From NCBI RefSeq assembly GCF_900095225.1, contig NZ_LT607415.1:478218-542217 (forward strand): a stretch of DNA of 64,000 nt. The letters are read 5' to 3'. Below, piece after piece: positions 55,384-64,000 of the stretch. How positions within the stretch are numbered: position 1 is the first letter of the stretch; each line of letters starts with the position of its first letter. The notes beneath the pieces were generated by a model that was not told the origin of the DNA, did not search any database, and saw only the letters and a list, made by a program, of their open reading frames with translations. Source of the DNA: Pseudomonas sp. UMAB-08 (GTDB lineage: Bacteria > Pseudomonadota > Gammaproteobacteria > Pseudomonadales > Pseudomonadaceae). The translations under genes and the position numbers were made by a program.

Positions 55384-57906
55384 TCAGCGGCACGTCAATG
55401 TCTGCAGTCGGTAACCCTGTGCTTGTTCCATAGCGTCGGGATTGATGGATAGCTGGCAGTGATGCTCGGCCTGCTCGCCCCAACGTACGTCCAGCGTCTG
55501 AGGTTCCGCACGGGTAGAGAGCATGACGCGCCCGGCCTGGCCCATAACGCCGATAACAGTGCCTTCGGCATCGCTTACCTGAGCGCCGAACGGCAGTGGC
55601 TGTCCCTTGGTCGTGTGTGCGGTGATCACCAAACGATTGACCGAGCGGGCGGCGAAGGTGGTCTTGACCACGGCACCGCGCCTTGGCACCACCTGAACGG
55701 AGCCGTTGTCGATTTCCACTTCGGGACCCAGCTGATCGGTTTGCAGCACCACATGGTTCACGCGATAGGGACGCAGGTAGGGCACCAGTGCATACCCGCG
55801 GTCATTGGTGCGCACACCTGTGGCGTTCACCACGCCGACCCCGCTAATGCCCGGCACTTCCACCAGCGCGGTGGTGTCGCTCAGGTACGGCCCCAACTCG
55901 ACGCCACCGGCATGGAGCAGCACCGCGCCACTGGCATTGAGCGAAAGGTTGCGATAGTCGCTGCCTTGGGTCAGCCCGGCGCCGACGCTGGCGAAGGGTG
56001 CCTGATAACCGAGCGATAGCGATGCGGACTGTTGCTGGCTGTCACTGTTGGCCAGTGCGGCGCTGTAGCTAAGCCGATTCTGATCGGTGCTGCCGGTCAG
56101 ACGGGCAGTCTGACTATAGCGACCGCCGCTTTCCCTGAAGTCCAGAGTCGCGGAGTTCGAATGGCCGAAATCCAGCGGGAATGACACGCTAAGCCCCATC
56201 TGCCGATCACTGTCGAGCCTGTCGTCATTCAGGGATTGAGAGGCGTACAGGTTGTAGCCCACGCCTTTGTATTGAGTGTTGAAGTTGAGCTGGAATTGGC
56301 GTTGCTGGTAGTCACTGTTCCAGTAGTCTTCCTGTGACAGTGTCAGGTTGATCGAGCTTGCATTACCCAGGTTTTGATACACCGCTGCCTCCATTCGACT
56401 GCGTCGACTGCCGCGGTATTTCGAGTCACGGCTGCGCTCTCGCACCGCCTCATCAAAATCACGATAGCCTTCGGTCGAGTAGCGATAGCCTGCGAAACGC
56501 AAGCTCGTATTCGTCTGAAACGACTTGCCGTATTTAACGGCATAGCTCATCCCGTCGACGCTCCGGGTGTCGGTGTTATTGATCTCGGTGCTGGAGCGGG
56601 TGACATCGAAGGCGATTGCGCCGATCGCGCCCAGGTCCCGGGCGATACCCAGATTGCCTGCACGGTAGTAATCACTGACCATCAAACCGCCGTACAGGGT
56701 TGAGTCCCAGACGGTGCCCATGGCCAAAGTCCCTTGCCAGAGCATCGGGTCATCCAGATGACTGGCGGCGTTGTAACGTCCGAGGGAGGCGCTGTAACGC
56801 CATACCCCCTCACGCAGCAAATTGCTCAGCGTGGCGTAGGGCTGGGTAAAGCGCCGGACCTGGCCGTCGGCTTCGGTCAGGACGATTTCCAGCTCGCCGC
56901 TGCCGCCGGCGGTACTGAGGTCATCAATCTCGTAGGGTCCGGGGCTGACGTAAGTGGAATAAATCGGATAGCCGTTCTGTAGCACCTCAAGCTTGGCGCG
57001 GGTCTGTGCGACGCCGCGAATGATCGGCGCATAACCCTGCAGGGCGTCGGGCAACATGCTCAGGTCCGTGGCAATAACCAGGCCCTTGATCGGCAGACTC
57101 CGGAACACGTCTCCTGAGGTAAATGTTTCGCCCAGGGTCAGGTTTGCCCGGGTACCGGGCAGGTCGCGTTGAGCATAGGTATAAGCACGGGCCCACTCGC
57201 GTTTGCCTTCCGGGCTTTGGCGCAGGGACTGGTTGCTGCGCAAGCGCCAGGCGCCGAGATTGACGCCGCTGTTCAGGTACAGGTCATCACTGGTGTTGGC
57301 GCCGCTGTAGCGACTCGTGCCTTGTTGCGCCGACAGTTGGTAATTAATGAACGCTGCATTGATACCCGCATCCCAGCGCGCAGGGTCGACATAACCGACG
57401 ACGTCGCGACGCATGGCAATCTGCGGAATCGACAGTGCGAGCGAAAGCCTGCCGGTATCGAAATCGATTTCAGCGCTAGGAATCAGTGTGGGCAGATCGA
57501 TGCACTCGGCCTGCAGGCCCTCGGGGTTGGCAATACTGTCGAGGCGCACGCCGATGTTTTCCAGCAGTTCGCGTGACAGGCACGGTAACAATTGCTCGCC
57601 ATTGGGGCTGAGGTTGAAGTCTATTTCTCTCTGATCGAAAAAGCTCAGGTTGACCAGAATGTCCACTCGGTAGCGGCCGGCTACAAGGTTAAGGTCCTTG
57701 GCCAGGGTACCGAGGGCGAGCGCGCCAGCGTTGGCGTCCTGGACACCGTCCTGACGCATGAATCCTGACTGGAACTCAACCGATGGCGTCGCCAGCACGG
57801 CGGGGGCCTTTAACAGGACCACACCGCTGCTGCCGATCACAAACAAATGAGCCAGGCGCAGGCGGCCAGGCAGACGCCATTGTCTGGGTGAAAAAATCAT
57901 GGGCAT
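55384..57906 (-). CDS. Fimbrial outer-membrane usher (FimD/PapC family)
   Basis: 840 residues. Signal peptide then the N-terminal chaperone-binding domain (VEFQSGFMRQDG onward), a 24-strand beta-barrel with the middle plug domain (PDALQGYAPIIRG-VAQTRAKLEVLQNG), and C-terminal domains. It secretes and assembles pilin subunits delivered by the chaperone. It starts 27 bp after the chaperone gene and is followed by the tip gene. Two ATGs (57906 and 57900) are in frame. Confidence 0.95.
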   Translation of the reverse strand: MPMIFSPRQWRLPGRLRLAHLFVIGSSGVVLLKAPAVLATPSVEFQSGFMRQDGVQDANAGALALGTLAKDLNLVAGRYRVDILVNLSFFDQREIDFNLSPNGEQLLPCLSRELLENIGVRLDSIANPEGLQAECIDLPTLIPSAEIDFDTGRLSLALSIPQIAMRRDVVGYVDPARWDAGINAAFINYQLSAQQGTSRYSGANTSDDLYLNSGVNLGAWRLRSNQSLRQSPEGKREWARAYTYAQRDLPGTRANLTLGETFTSGDVFRSLPIKGLVIATDLSMLPDALQGYAPIIRGVAQTRAKLEVLQNGYPIYSTYVSPGPYEIDDLSTAGGSGELEIVLTEADGQVRRFTQPYATLSNLLREGVWRYSASLGRYNAASHLDDPMLWQGTLAMGTVWDSTLYGGLMVSDYYRAGNLGIARDLGAIGAIAFDVTRSSTEINNTDTRSVDGMSYAVKYGKSFQTNTSLRFAGYRYSTEGYRDFDEAVRERSRDSKYRGSRRSRMEAAVYQNLGNASSINLTLSQEDYWNSDYQQRQFQLNFNTQYKGVGYNLYASQSLNDDRLDSDRQMGLSVSFPLDFGHSNSATLDFRESGGRYSQTARLTGSTDQNRLSYSAALANSDSQQQSASLSLGYQAPFASVGAGLTQGSDYRNLSLNASGAVLLHAGGVELGPYLSDTTALVEVPGISGVGVVNATGVRTNDRGYALVPYLRPYRVNHVVLQTDQLGPEVEIDNGSVQVVPRRGAVVKTTFAARSVNRLVITAHTTKGQPLPFGAQVSDAEGTVIGVMGQAGRVMLSTRAEPQTLDVRWGEQAEHHCQLSINPDAMEQAQGYRLQTLTCR

Positions 57907-57933
57907 ATTCCGGACAGTGCAGCTACAGAAGGG

Positions 57934-58689
57934 TTAGAGGGCTAGCTGGACGGGTGCGATGAGGGGAGGGGTGATCGCGCCGTAGTCATTGATCGTCGAG
58001 AAAGTCACCTGCAGGCCGGGGCTGGGTTTAATGCCGGTCAGTTCATACACCTGGCTGGAAAGCGGCGAGGCCATGGCCAGGCTTTGGAGTTGCACGCTTT
58101 GGCCGTTGCCGGAGACCTCTATTCGGGTAAAGGACACGTGGAAGGGGGTCGGATTGTCCACGTGCAGATGCGCTTTGCCGTTGATGTTCTTGATCGACCA
58201 CTGCAGGTCTTTCAGGCGCACAACCGGGTTGTCCTTGAGCTGGCTAGGGCGATAAAACAACTTGAGCCGTGTGCGCAGGGCGATGTTCAGGACGTTGCTT
58301 TCTCTGGTTTCAACCTGTGGGATTTCCTGGACATTGAAATAGAAAAGCGATTCACGATCCGTCGGTAAATCATTCGGTAGCCCATTGATCTGCACCTGCT
58401 GTTCCTTGCCCGGGTTAAGCCGGAACAGGGGCGGGGAAGGGATAAATGGCACGGCAGTCGTGGTGTCATCACTGGCGGTGTTAACCCAGGTTTGTACTGC
58501 GTAGGTTTTGCTGCCGGGGTTGGTGACAATCAGCGAGACACTGCGTTTGTCGCTGTCGAACACTACCCGAGTGCCGCTGATAGTCAGGGCGGCGTGGCTG
58601 ACCGGTATCTGAAGGGTCAGCAGCAACGTGGTCACGCAGGCGAGAAGGGCGGGCCGGAGAATGGCCGAAGGTCTGTTTAATCCGAACAT
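57934..58689 (-). CDS. Periplasmic fimbrial chaperone (PapD family, FGS type)
   Basis: 251 residues from the ATG at 58689, with AAAAGGT upstream. Signal peptide to about residue 39. Two Ig-like domains: ALTISGTRVVFDSDKRSVSL opens the first with the conserved Arg, and LRTRLKLFYRPSQL carries the conserved Lys of the subunit-binding cleft. The short F1-G1 region places it in the FGS group. It folds and caps pilins for the usher. Confidence 0.95.
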   Translation of the reverse strand: MFGLNRPSAILRPALLACVTTLLLTLQIPVSHAALTISGTRVVFDSDKRSVSLIVTNPGSKTYAVQTWVNTASDDTTTAVPFIPSPPLFRLNPGKEQQVQINGLPNDLPTDRESLFYFNVQEIPQVETRESNVLNIALRTRLKLFYRPSQLKDNPVVRLKDLQWSIKNINGKAHLHVDNPTPFHVSFTRIEVSGNGQSVQLQSLAMASPLSSQVYELTGIKPSPGLQVTFSTINDYGAITPPLIAPVQLAL

Positions 58690-58744
58690 GTACAAATACC
58701 TTTTACCGGCGCGCGAGCGTTCGCGCACCGGCTGTATCGAGGGT

Positions 58745-58786
58745 GCCCGTTGGGTCTGGCGCGGATCGCGTCGTGACCCAACGGGC
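58745..58786 (-). repeat. Intercistronic stem-loop between pilin and chaperone genes
   Basis: GCCCGTTGGGTC (58745-58756) and GACCCAACGGGC (58775-58786) are exact inverted repeats around an 18-nt loop. A second hairpin, GCGCGA (58711-58716) with TCGCGC (58721-58726), lies nearer the chaperone RBS. Such structures behind major pilin genes commonly stabilise the pilin mRNA or reduce read-through, keeping pilin in excess. Confidence 0.7.
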
Positions 58787-58795
58787 GGGCTGATA

Positions 58796-59350
58796 TCAGT
58801 TGATGGCGACGACGAAGGCCACGTCGGCTTCGGCTGGGCCTGGCGTGACGATCGCGGCGATGGACCTGTAGTAGACATCGAAGCGCAAATCGGTCGGGTC
58901 GATATCGCTCAGTGCGTACTCGGCGGACTCCGAACCATTGACAACGTTGGCACCGGTTTTGTCTTTGATGACGGCAACAACGCCTTTGGCCGCATCGGTG
59001 GTGGGTTTGAAGGCGTAATAGTCGCCGCTTGTGTCGGCTGTGCCAGTGAACGTCACTTTGGCGGTGTCGCCGGGCGCGATGGTGCAGCCCCCGACACCAG
59101 GGGTAACGCGCAATGCGAAGCCCTTGCCGCCATATTCTTGACCTGTTTCAGTGAAACGGCTGGCCTCAATGCTGCCCATGTTCACCGCACCGGTACCCGG
59201 AGCCCCTGTTACCGGATCAACAATTTCAATACCGCAGGTCACAGCAGTGATCTTGCCCTGAAAGTTGATGGTCCCGGTGGTGGCAAAAGCCGATGTGGCG
59301 CCAAGACCCAGAAGCAGGCCAAGAGGAAGGGCAAGTAAAGAGTTCTTCAT
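58796..59350 (-). CDS. Major fimbrial subunit (type 1-like pilin)
   Basis: 184 residues from the ATG at 59350, with AAGGA upstream. Signal peptide ends at SAFA before TTGTINFQGKITAVTC. Cys39 and Cys89 form the usual pilin disulfide. GTVNF-like G strand and a C-terminal penultimate aromatic pattern (ADVAFVVAIN) fit donor-strand assembly. First gene of the operon pilin-chaperone-usher-tip. Confidence 0.93.
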   Translation of the reverse strand: MKNSLLALPLGLLLGLGATSAFATTGTINFQGKITAVTCGIEIVDPVTGAPGTGAVNMGSIEASRFTETGQEYGGKGFALRVTPGVGGCTIAPGDTAKVTFTGTADTSGDYYAFKPTTDAAKGVVAVIKDKTGANVVNGSESAEYALSDIDPTDLRFDVYYRSIAAIVTPGPAEADVAFVVAIN

Positions 59351-59839
59351 GTAAGCAGTCCTTTTAATAAGAGGTATCGACACGGCCTGGAAGCAAGCAG
59401 TACCGATATTCACAGGTGTATCTGTTAGGGATTGTTGCTGTGGTATTGCGCTCTCTTGCTATAAGAGATATGCGATCGAGGAGTAAGATTGTTTCATTAT
59501 GTTTGTAAGTTGCGTCCTACTCGACGCGGCAAATGGTAGTGATGTGTGCGCGTCGGTAATATAGGAAAAGTCATCAGGGGTGTAGGAAAAAAGCCACGTA
59601 CGTCGTAAGGAATCATCCCTGGGTGAGAAGGAGTTATGCATGTTTGTATTGGGGGAACTCTCTGATATGGGCTGTAAGGTTGTGCGTCAGTGACTAGACG
59701 TTGTGTGGGGGGTAACAACTTCGGGATTTTCGAGGGGTGGGGCGGTTGTATCGAAGTATTTTCTAAAAAAACCAGCCCCTATAAGTACCAAAACTTATTG
59801 GTACCTATAGAGGCTGGGGTCGGTGCAAAACTACAGCTG
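59351..59839. other. Fimbrial promoter region and RHS 3' flank
   Basis: 489 bp, more AT-rich than the rest of the window. It holds the RHS terminator (59771-59817) and the upstream region of the pilin gene. Short open frames on both strands have no RBS or recognisable product. No immunity-type gene is seen here. A clear promoter was not identified. Confidence 0.6.
59765..59817 (-). terminator. Terminator of the RHS gene
   Basis: A stem of about 18 bp with two mismatches pairs 59772-59791 with 59798-59817; on the minus strand it is followed by seven T residues. Confidence 0.85.
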
Positions 59840-62800
59840 TTAAGCTCGCCGTATGCCTGTGGCTGTAGCTCCGTAGCTGAAGGTTACGTCTCCAGCTGTT
59901 CCATGTGACGCGGCATATTTCATTCCACCACCGGTTTTAACGGCAGGCCATGGTGGCGTGGGATCGAAGTAAGTGGGTGCGCCTGTTCGTAGGTTTGTTT
60001 CTGTGGTGGCAGTGGTTGTAGTTGGTACGGACGTTCTCATGCCACTGCTGGGTGAGATCAGCAGATCTTCGTTACCAACGGGGCTTTTGTTGGGTAGCTT
60101 AGGGCTTGATGTTTTGAGGGCGCTTTTGGGCTCAAATAGATCGTAATCAATCCTGCGCGCCGGTCTTGCAATTGGCCTGGTTTCAGGGAGTGTAATATTT
60201 GGCGCCGTTAACGATTTAGCTGTTTGCGACGCACTACTTTTGCTTCCTATCGACTTCAACATTCCTTTCCCCATGGATCGGGCCGTTTGCGCAAGTCCGA
60301 CGTACAGCGCTACCTTGTCAAAGGCATCACCAATTTGGTAAAGCCGTTGCTGTTCTTCAGGATCATGGTTCAGCAGCGCGGCTGTCTTGTATCCGGTCCC
60401 GGTAATCATGGCGCCTGTACCCAACACCGTCACGGCCATGATAAAGGGGGTGGCGGTTCCCAGACTGGCGACCGCCATACCCGTGAAAACCACTGTCAGC
60501 AGCAGTCCGGTCACCAGCGCCCCTTTATTGACGTTGAAGACGCGGTGTTCGAGTTTCCCGACGCTGTGCCCGGTCGGGTCCTGGAAGGCAATCGGATTAC
60601 CTTGGCAATACCCGTACGGATTGACTCCGCCGGCCCCGAACGGGCTCAGAGAATCCGGGCTGTGAAAGCGCATCAGGGTCGGGTTGTAGGCTCGGTAACC
60701 CTGGCCCAGCAGGTACCAGCCGCTGGCTTGATCGCGGACTTCACCGTTGAAGGCCAGCAAGCATTGCAACTCGCCATCGTTATCGTCGTGGCTGCTGCGT
60801 TCGCCATAAGCGCTGTAGACCGCGGTGCGCAGTTTGGCTTGCTGGCTTTCGCCGAGGACACTGTTGCTGGCGTTGGTCATCAACAGCAGGGTCTTTGTGT
60901 CGTCGTCCACCTGCTGCTGACCCAACGGAGTGTCTCCATCGTAGAGGTACTGGATCTTCGTGCTCCCCTGAACCGTGTTGCTCAGGCGATCACCCTCATA
61001 GAAGCGCAACGTCTCGACGGCAGCGCCCTGTGTGGTTGAGACCAAATGATTGTGCCCGTCGTAACGGTATTGACGGGTCGGGTCACCGCTGGCCGTCTCG
61101 ACATTGAGCAGACGACCCTGGCTGTCATAGTGCAGGCGCTGGCCCAACTCATCGTTGAGCATGTTGCCGTCGGCGTCATACGCAAAAGGTGTGCTGGGTG
61201 GATAGTGCTTATGACTGTGGGTGATCTTCAGCAGTTGGCAAGGATCATCGGGAATGTTGTACGTGAACATGCACCGGTCGGTTGTCTGGTCGGCGAAAGT
61301 GGTCAGGGTAAGGGTGACGTTATCCAGCGCATCGAATCGGAAGACCTGCTTGACGATTTCATTGCCGTAGCGATCCTTGGGGAGGGTCTCGCCCGAACAG
61401 TCGTACTGTATCAACCGTCCGCGGGAGTCATATTCGAAGTCTTCTTCAAGCAGACTTTTTTCCAATGCTTTCAACTGCCGACACTGCAACTGATCGTCCG
61501 TCCGCCAGCTCTGACTGAGGGTTCGAGTTGGCTGGTTGGTCAGGCTTAAGGTACGCAGGATTTCGCGGCTGTGTTCGTCATACGCCAGTCGGGTCTCCAG
61601 CGTGACAAGGGTTTTAAGGTCGGTGCTGTTGGTTAGGCTCAGTCGTCCCAAAAGGTCGTATTCAAATCGGGCATGAAGTTGTCCTTGGCTCACCAGCATC
61701 ACCCGCCCGTATCGGTCGTGATCGTAGGTGGTGGTCAGCCCACTGACGTCCGTGCGCTGCAATTGTCGGCCTTGCAACGAGCTGACATAACCGGTAGTCC
61801 AGGTGTTACCCCCTGCGGCCCATTCATCCTTTTTGAGATGATTGGCGCCATCATAGGTGTATGTCCGGTGTCCCAGACTGTTTTGCGAACTGGTCATGCG
61901 GGCGCTTTTTACGTCATAACCGAAGCTGACGCTTTCGTCCGGCGCGACGGTGGTAACAGGCTCTTGAGTCAGGCCAAGCGCGTACTCATAGTGGATGCTG
62001 GCCTGCCGTGGCGTGACCCGTTCGCTGACCTGCAATTGACCACCTTTGTAGTGATACGTTTCGACACGGGGGCCGGTACGCAATTCAGTCAGACGCTCAA
62101 GGCCGTCGAATACCTGGCCACCCGCGTTTACTTCAGGAGATGACTGGTTCGATGGCTGAACGGTCAGCAGGGTCGCCAGTTCGGCGCGGCTATGGTCTGC
62201 ATAGCTGCGCTTGACTTTGTCCCCGTTTGGCAAGGTACTTTCGACCATTCGGTCAAACGCATCGTAGCGGTACCCGGTGCTGTGGCCGAGCACATCGATT
62301 TTTTCGACCGTACGCCCCAGCCCGTCATAGTGATACTGCTGCTTGCCGATACTCTCGCCGATGAGGGTGAACCGTTCGACCGTCTCTGGTTTTTCAAACA
62401 GGTTGAGTTGAGTCACCGTGAGACCGTACCGCTCGGTGGACGAGCGATTGGTTTGTTGCCAACTGCTTTGGGTTGGCATGAATTGTCCGTCGGAGGTTGT
62501 CCAGCCGAAAGGGTCCATCAGGCTAAAGGTCACCACCCCCTCAGGCGCGGTCTCACTGTCCTGCTGCCCCCAATCGTCGTAACCAAAGGAGCGCTTGAGC
62601 GGCAAGTCTTCATCGCCCAGCCAGTCGTAATCGGTTTCGGCCAGCAACTGACCGCGCGCGTCATACTCGGCCTTGTACGTCTGACGAAACGCTCCGGCAC
62701 TGGCGGGGTTGTCGGTGTCCTGACGTTCTTCCTTGATCACCCGATTGAGGCCATCCAGGTGGCTGCGCGTCTGTACACCCTTGACGTCGGTGACGGTCTG

Positions 62801-64000
62801 CGACGCCGTTTGGCCCCCTAGGCCAACCAGGCTGTACGCGTAACTGCGGGTGGCGGCGAAGTCGGTGTCCGGGGCTACCGTTTCACTCACTACCCGGCCC
62901 AGCGCATCGTAGACGTAGCGGATTTCCACGTCGCTGTCGTCGCGGTTGAGCAGCGGTTCACCGGTGAGCAGCGAGTGCTCCAGGGTGATGACCTTGTGCA
63001 CGCTGTCAAAACTGCTGCTCAGGGTCTGCGTGGTCTCGAGCACGGTTTCGCCGGCACGGCCGGTGCCGGCGTTTTTTTCATAGGCGAAGTCGGTCGACGT
63101 ACTGTGTTCGGCGTAGGTCAATGCGTCATGCAGGGTCAGCGTCACTTTGCGCTGACGCCCGTGTCGAAGTGCATCCCCCGGCACATCGAAATAGCTGTAA
63201 GCCGTCGTTTGCATCAGGTGCTCGTCGCTGCCCTCGAGCTGTTGCAGGGTTTCGTTCTTGATCACCAACCAGCTTTTCACGCCGCCAGTGACCGGCGCCA
63301 TGGCCTGATAGTGATAGCGGGTGCACAACGTCGGTGCCGGGCTGCCGAAGCTCGAAGACGCCGGGGTTACGGTCTGCTCCTTCAACTGGCGCACAAACCC
63401 TTCCGGGTCGGCCGGGCACAGTCCTGGCTCGCCAGCCGCCGGGTAATAGCGGCTGGTTTCGGTGATGCCGTTGGCCTGGACCTCTTTGGCCAGGTTGCCA
63501 TAAAGGTCGTATTCGCTGCTGACCGTTTCCCGGCGAACGAGGTTCGGGTTGTCGAGGTTTGACCAGCTGTTGGTGAGCGTTTTGGGCAGTTGGCAATAAA
63601 TGGGCTGGTTGTCGAAGTCGACGCCGTCCTCGGCGTAATAAACCGTGACCACCCTTTTCACGTTTTTGTTCTGGGTCGTGGTTTCCTGGGTCAGCAGGTG
63701 GAAACGGTTGAAGGAGCGCTCAACCGTGCGCACCGCCTGGCCTCCCACGTACAGGCTTTCGGTGGTGCCATACGCATAGACACCGGTGATTTTGTAGAGG
63801 TTGTCCAGCCCGTCGTCTTCCCAAATCAGACCGGAGGCGTTGTAGCCCAGGAAGTTTTTGCCGAGGTCGGTGCCGTTGCCCCGGTAGGTATACCGCGCCT
63901 CGATTGTGGGCTGGCCGGCGCCGGGATCGGTGATGTGATGGGTCACCCGTCGCAGCGCCAGGCGTGCATCAAGGCCGGGGAATGCATGCCCGCCATCGTT
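59840..64000 (-). CDS. RHS/YD-repeat protein, TccC-like, 5' end outside the window
   Basis: The frame is open through the window edge at 64000, so at least 1386 residues are coded and the true start is beyond. Many YD repeats are visible (YDALGRVVSE, YDGLGRTVEK, YRYDAFDRMVES). The RHS core ends with YLLGQGYRAYNPTLMRFHSP, DSLSPFGAGGVNPYGYCQGN and DPTGHS, the pattern of Tc-toxin C subunits and pseudomonad RHS proteins. After it comes a C-terminal region of about 240 residues (bases 59843-60562): two hydrophobic helices, then a Ser/Thr/Pro-rich stretch and a short KTGGGMKYAASHGTAGD end. I do not recognise this domain as a known toxin. No immunity gene follows. Confidence 0.93.
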   Translation of the reverse strand, partial: NDGGHAFPGLDARLALRRVTHHITDPGAGQPTIEARYTYRGNGTDLGKNFLGYNASGLIWEDDGLDNLYKITGVYAYGTTESLYVGGQAVRTVERSFNRFHLLTQETTTQNKNVKRVVTVYYAEDGVDFDNQPIYCQLPKTLTNSWSNLDNPNLVRRETVSSEYDLYGNLAKEVQANGITETSRYYPAAGEPGLCPADPEGFVRQLKEQTVTPASSSFGSPAPTLCTRYHYQAMAPVTGGVKSWLVIKNETLQQLEGSDEHLMQTTAYSYFDVPGDALRHGRQRKVTLTLHDALTYAEHSTSTDFAYEKNAGTGRAGETVLETTQTLSSSFDSVHKVITLEHSLLTGEPLLNRDDSDVEIRYVYDALGRVVSETVAPDTDFAATRSYAYSLVGLGGQTASQTVTDVKGVQTRSHLDGLNRVIKEERQDTDNPASAGAFRQTYKAEYDARGQLLAETDYDWLGDEDLPLKRSFGYDDWGQQDSETAPEGVVTFSLMDPFGWTTSDGQFMPTQSSWQQTNRSSTERYGLTVTQLNLFEKPETVERFTLIGESIGKQQYHYDGLGRTVEKIDVLGHSTGYRYDAFDRMVESTLPNGDKVKRSYADHSRAELATLLTVQPSNQSSPEVNAGGQVFDGLERLTELRTGPRVETYHYKGGQLQVSERVTPRQASIHYEYALGLTQEPVTTVAPDESVSFGYDVKSARMTSSQNSLGHRTYTYDGANHLKKDEWAAGGNTWTTGYVSSLQGRQLQRTDVSGLTTTYDHDRYGRVMLVSQGQLHARFEYDLLGRLSLTNSTDLKTLVTLETRLAYDEHSREILRTLSLTNQPTRTLSQSWRTDDQLQCRQLKALEKSLLEEDFEYDSRGRLIQYDCSGETLPKDRYGNEIVKQVFRFDALDNVTLTLTTFADQTTDRCMFTYNIPDDPCQLLKITHSHKHYPPSTPFAYDADGNMLNDELGQRLHYDSQGRLLNVETASGDPTRQYRYDGHNHLVSTTQGAAVETLRFYEGDRLSNTVQGSTKIQYLYDGDTPLGQQQVDDDTKTLLLMTNASNSVLGESQQAKLRTAVYSAYGERSSHDDNDGELQCLLAFNGEVRDQASGWYLLGQGYRAYNPTLMRFHSPDSLSPFGAGGVNPYGYCQGNPIAFQDPTGHSVGKLEHRVFNVNKGALVTGLLLTVVFTGMAVASLGTATPFIMAVTVLGTGAMITGTGYKTAALLNHDPEEQQRLYQIGDAFDKVALYVGLAQTARSMGKGMLKSIGSKSSASQTAKSLTAPNITLPETRPIARPARRIDYDLFEPKSALKTSSPKLPNKSPVGNEDLLISPSSGMRTSVPTTTTATTETNLRTGAPTYFDPTPPWPAVKTGGGMKYAASHGTAGDVTFSYGATATGIRRA

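Noticed and set aside
59459..59718. Two 60-73-codon minus-strand frames between RHS and pilin genes, considered as an immunity protein
   Set aside because: No RBS, no membrane or acidic character expected of immunity proteins, and they lie after the RHS terminator in overlapping frames.
60600..63900. YD-repeat DNA considered as a tandem nucleotide repeat array
   Set aside because: The repeats are in degenerate protein motifs; there is no exact DNA periodicity.

Overview
The window reads as chromosome of a fluorescent Pseudomonas, most likely of the P. fluorescens group. Evidence is the moderately high GC, the Pseudomonas protein sequences and start-codon habits (many GTG and TTG starts), a Pseudomonas-type REP element near 34.65 kb, and gene order. 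The blocks gltA-sdhCDAB-sucAB-lpdG-sucCD-brnQ, htpG-dienelactone hydrolase, fabBA-hybrid kinase-gpsA and acyl-CoA synthetase-thioesterase-two hydrolases follow the order I remember from P. aeruginosa PAO1 (about PA1580 to PA1624). No tRNA, rRNA, CRISPR array or complete insertion sequence was seen.

Layout. 0-4.6 kb: end of a D-galactonate dehydratase gene, its MFS transporter and an IclR regulator (sugar-acid use), then a zinc alcohol dehydrogenase divergent from an AraC regulator, with an 11-bp direct repeat between them. 4.7-8.6 kb: a MITE-like element, ETF-ubiquinone oxidoreductase and the divergent etfBA pair, which share a control region with a good sigma-70 promoter and a PsrA-type site. 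8.7-14.2 kb: a periplasmic-binding-protein/DUF4398/OmpA-lipoprotein operon, a MocR regulator, a proline/alanine-rich lipoprotein, a YkgJ protein and a START-domain protein. 14.3-27.5 kb: TCA-cycle supercluster, with readable promoters for gltA and sdh. 27.7-36 kb: BrnQ, DUF599, MAPEG, a small lipoprotein, tandem PaaI thioesterases, htpG behind a sigma-32-type promoter, dienelactone hydrolase, pirin and OsmC. 36-40.2 kb: a large GGDEF/EAL membrane protein overlapping a periplasmic sugar-binding-type protein. 40.3-52.6 kb: fabB-fabA, a PA1611-like hybrid kinase, gpsA, DUF4389, sixA, acyl-CoA synthetase, hotdog thioesterase, two alpha/beta hydrolases, DUF4892 and an AI-2E-family permease.

The last 11 kb (52.7-64 kb) is accessory in character. 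It holds an unrecognised protein with about four Ig-like modules, a chaperone-usher fimbrial operon (pilin, chaperone, usher, two-domain tip protein) with a strong stem-loop behind the pilin gene, and the 3' part of a very large RHS/TccC-like gene whose roughly 240-residue C-terminal domain I do not recognise and which has no obvious immunity gene downstream.

Functionally, much of the window links fatty-acid and amino-acid oxidation (ETF, ETF-QO, acyl-CoA synthetase, thioesterases) to the TCA cycle and to unsaturated fatty-acid synthesis (FabA/FabB). The best candidates for new biology are the binding-protein/c-di-GMP pair, the RHS C-terminal domain and the Ig-module protein.
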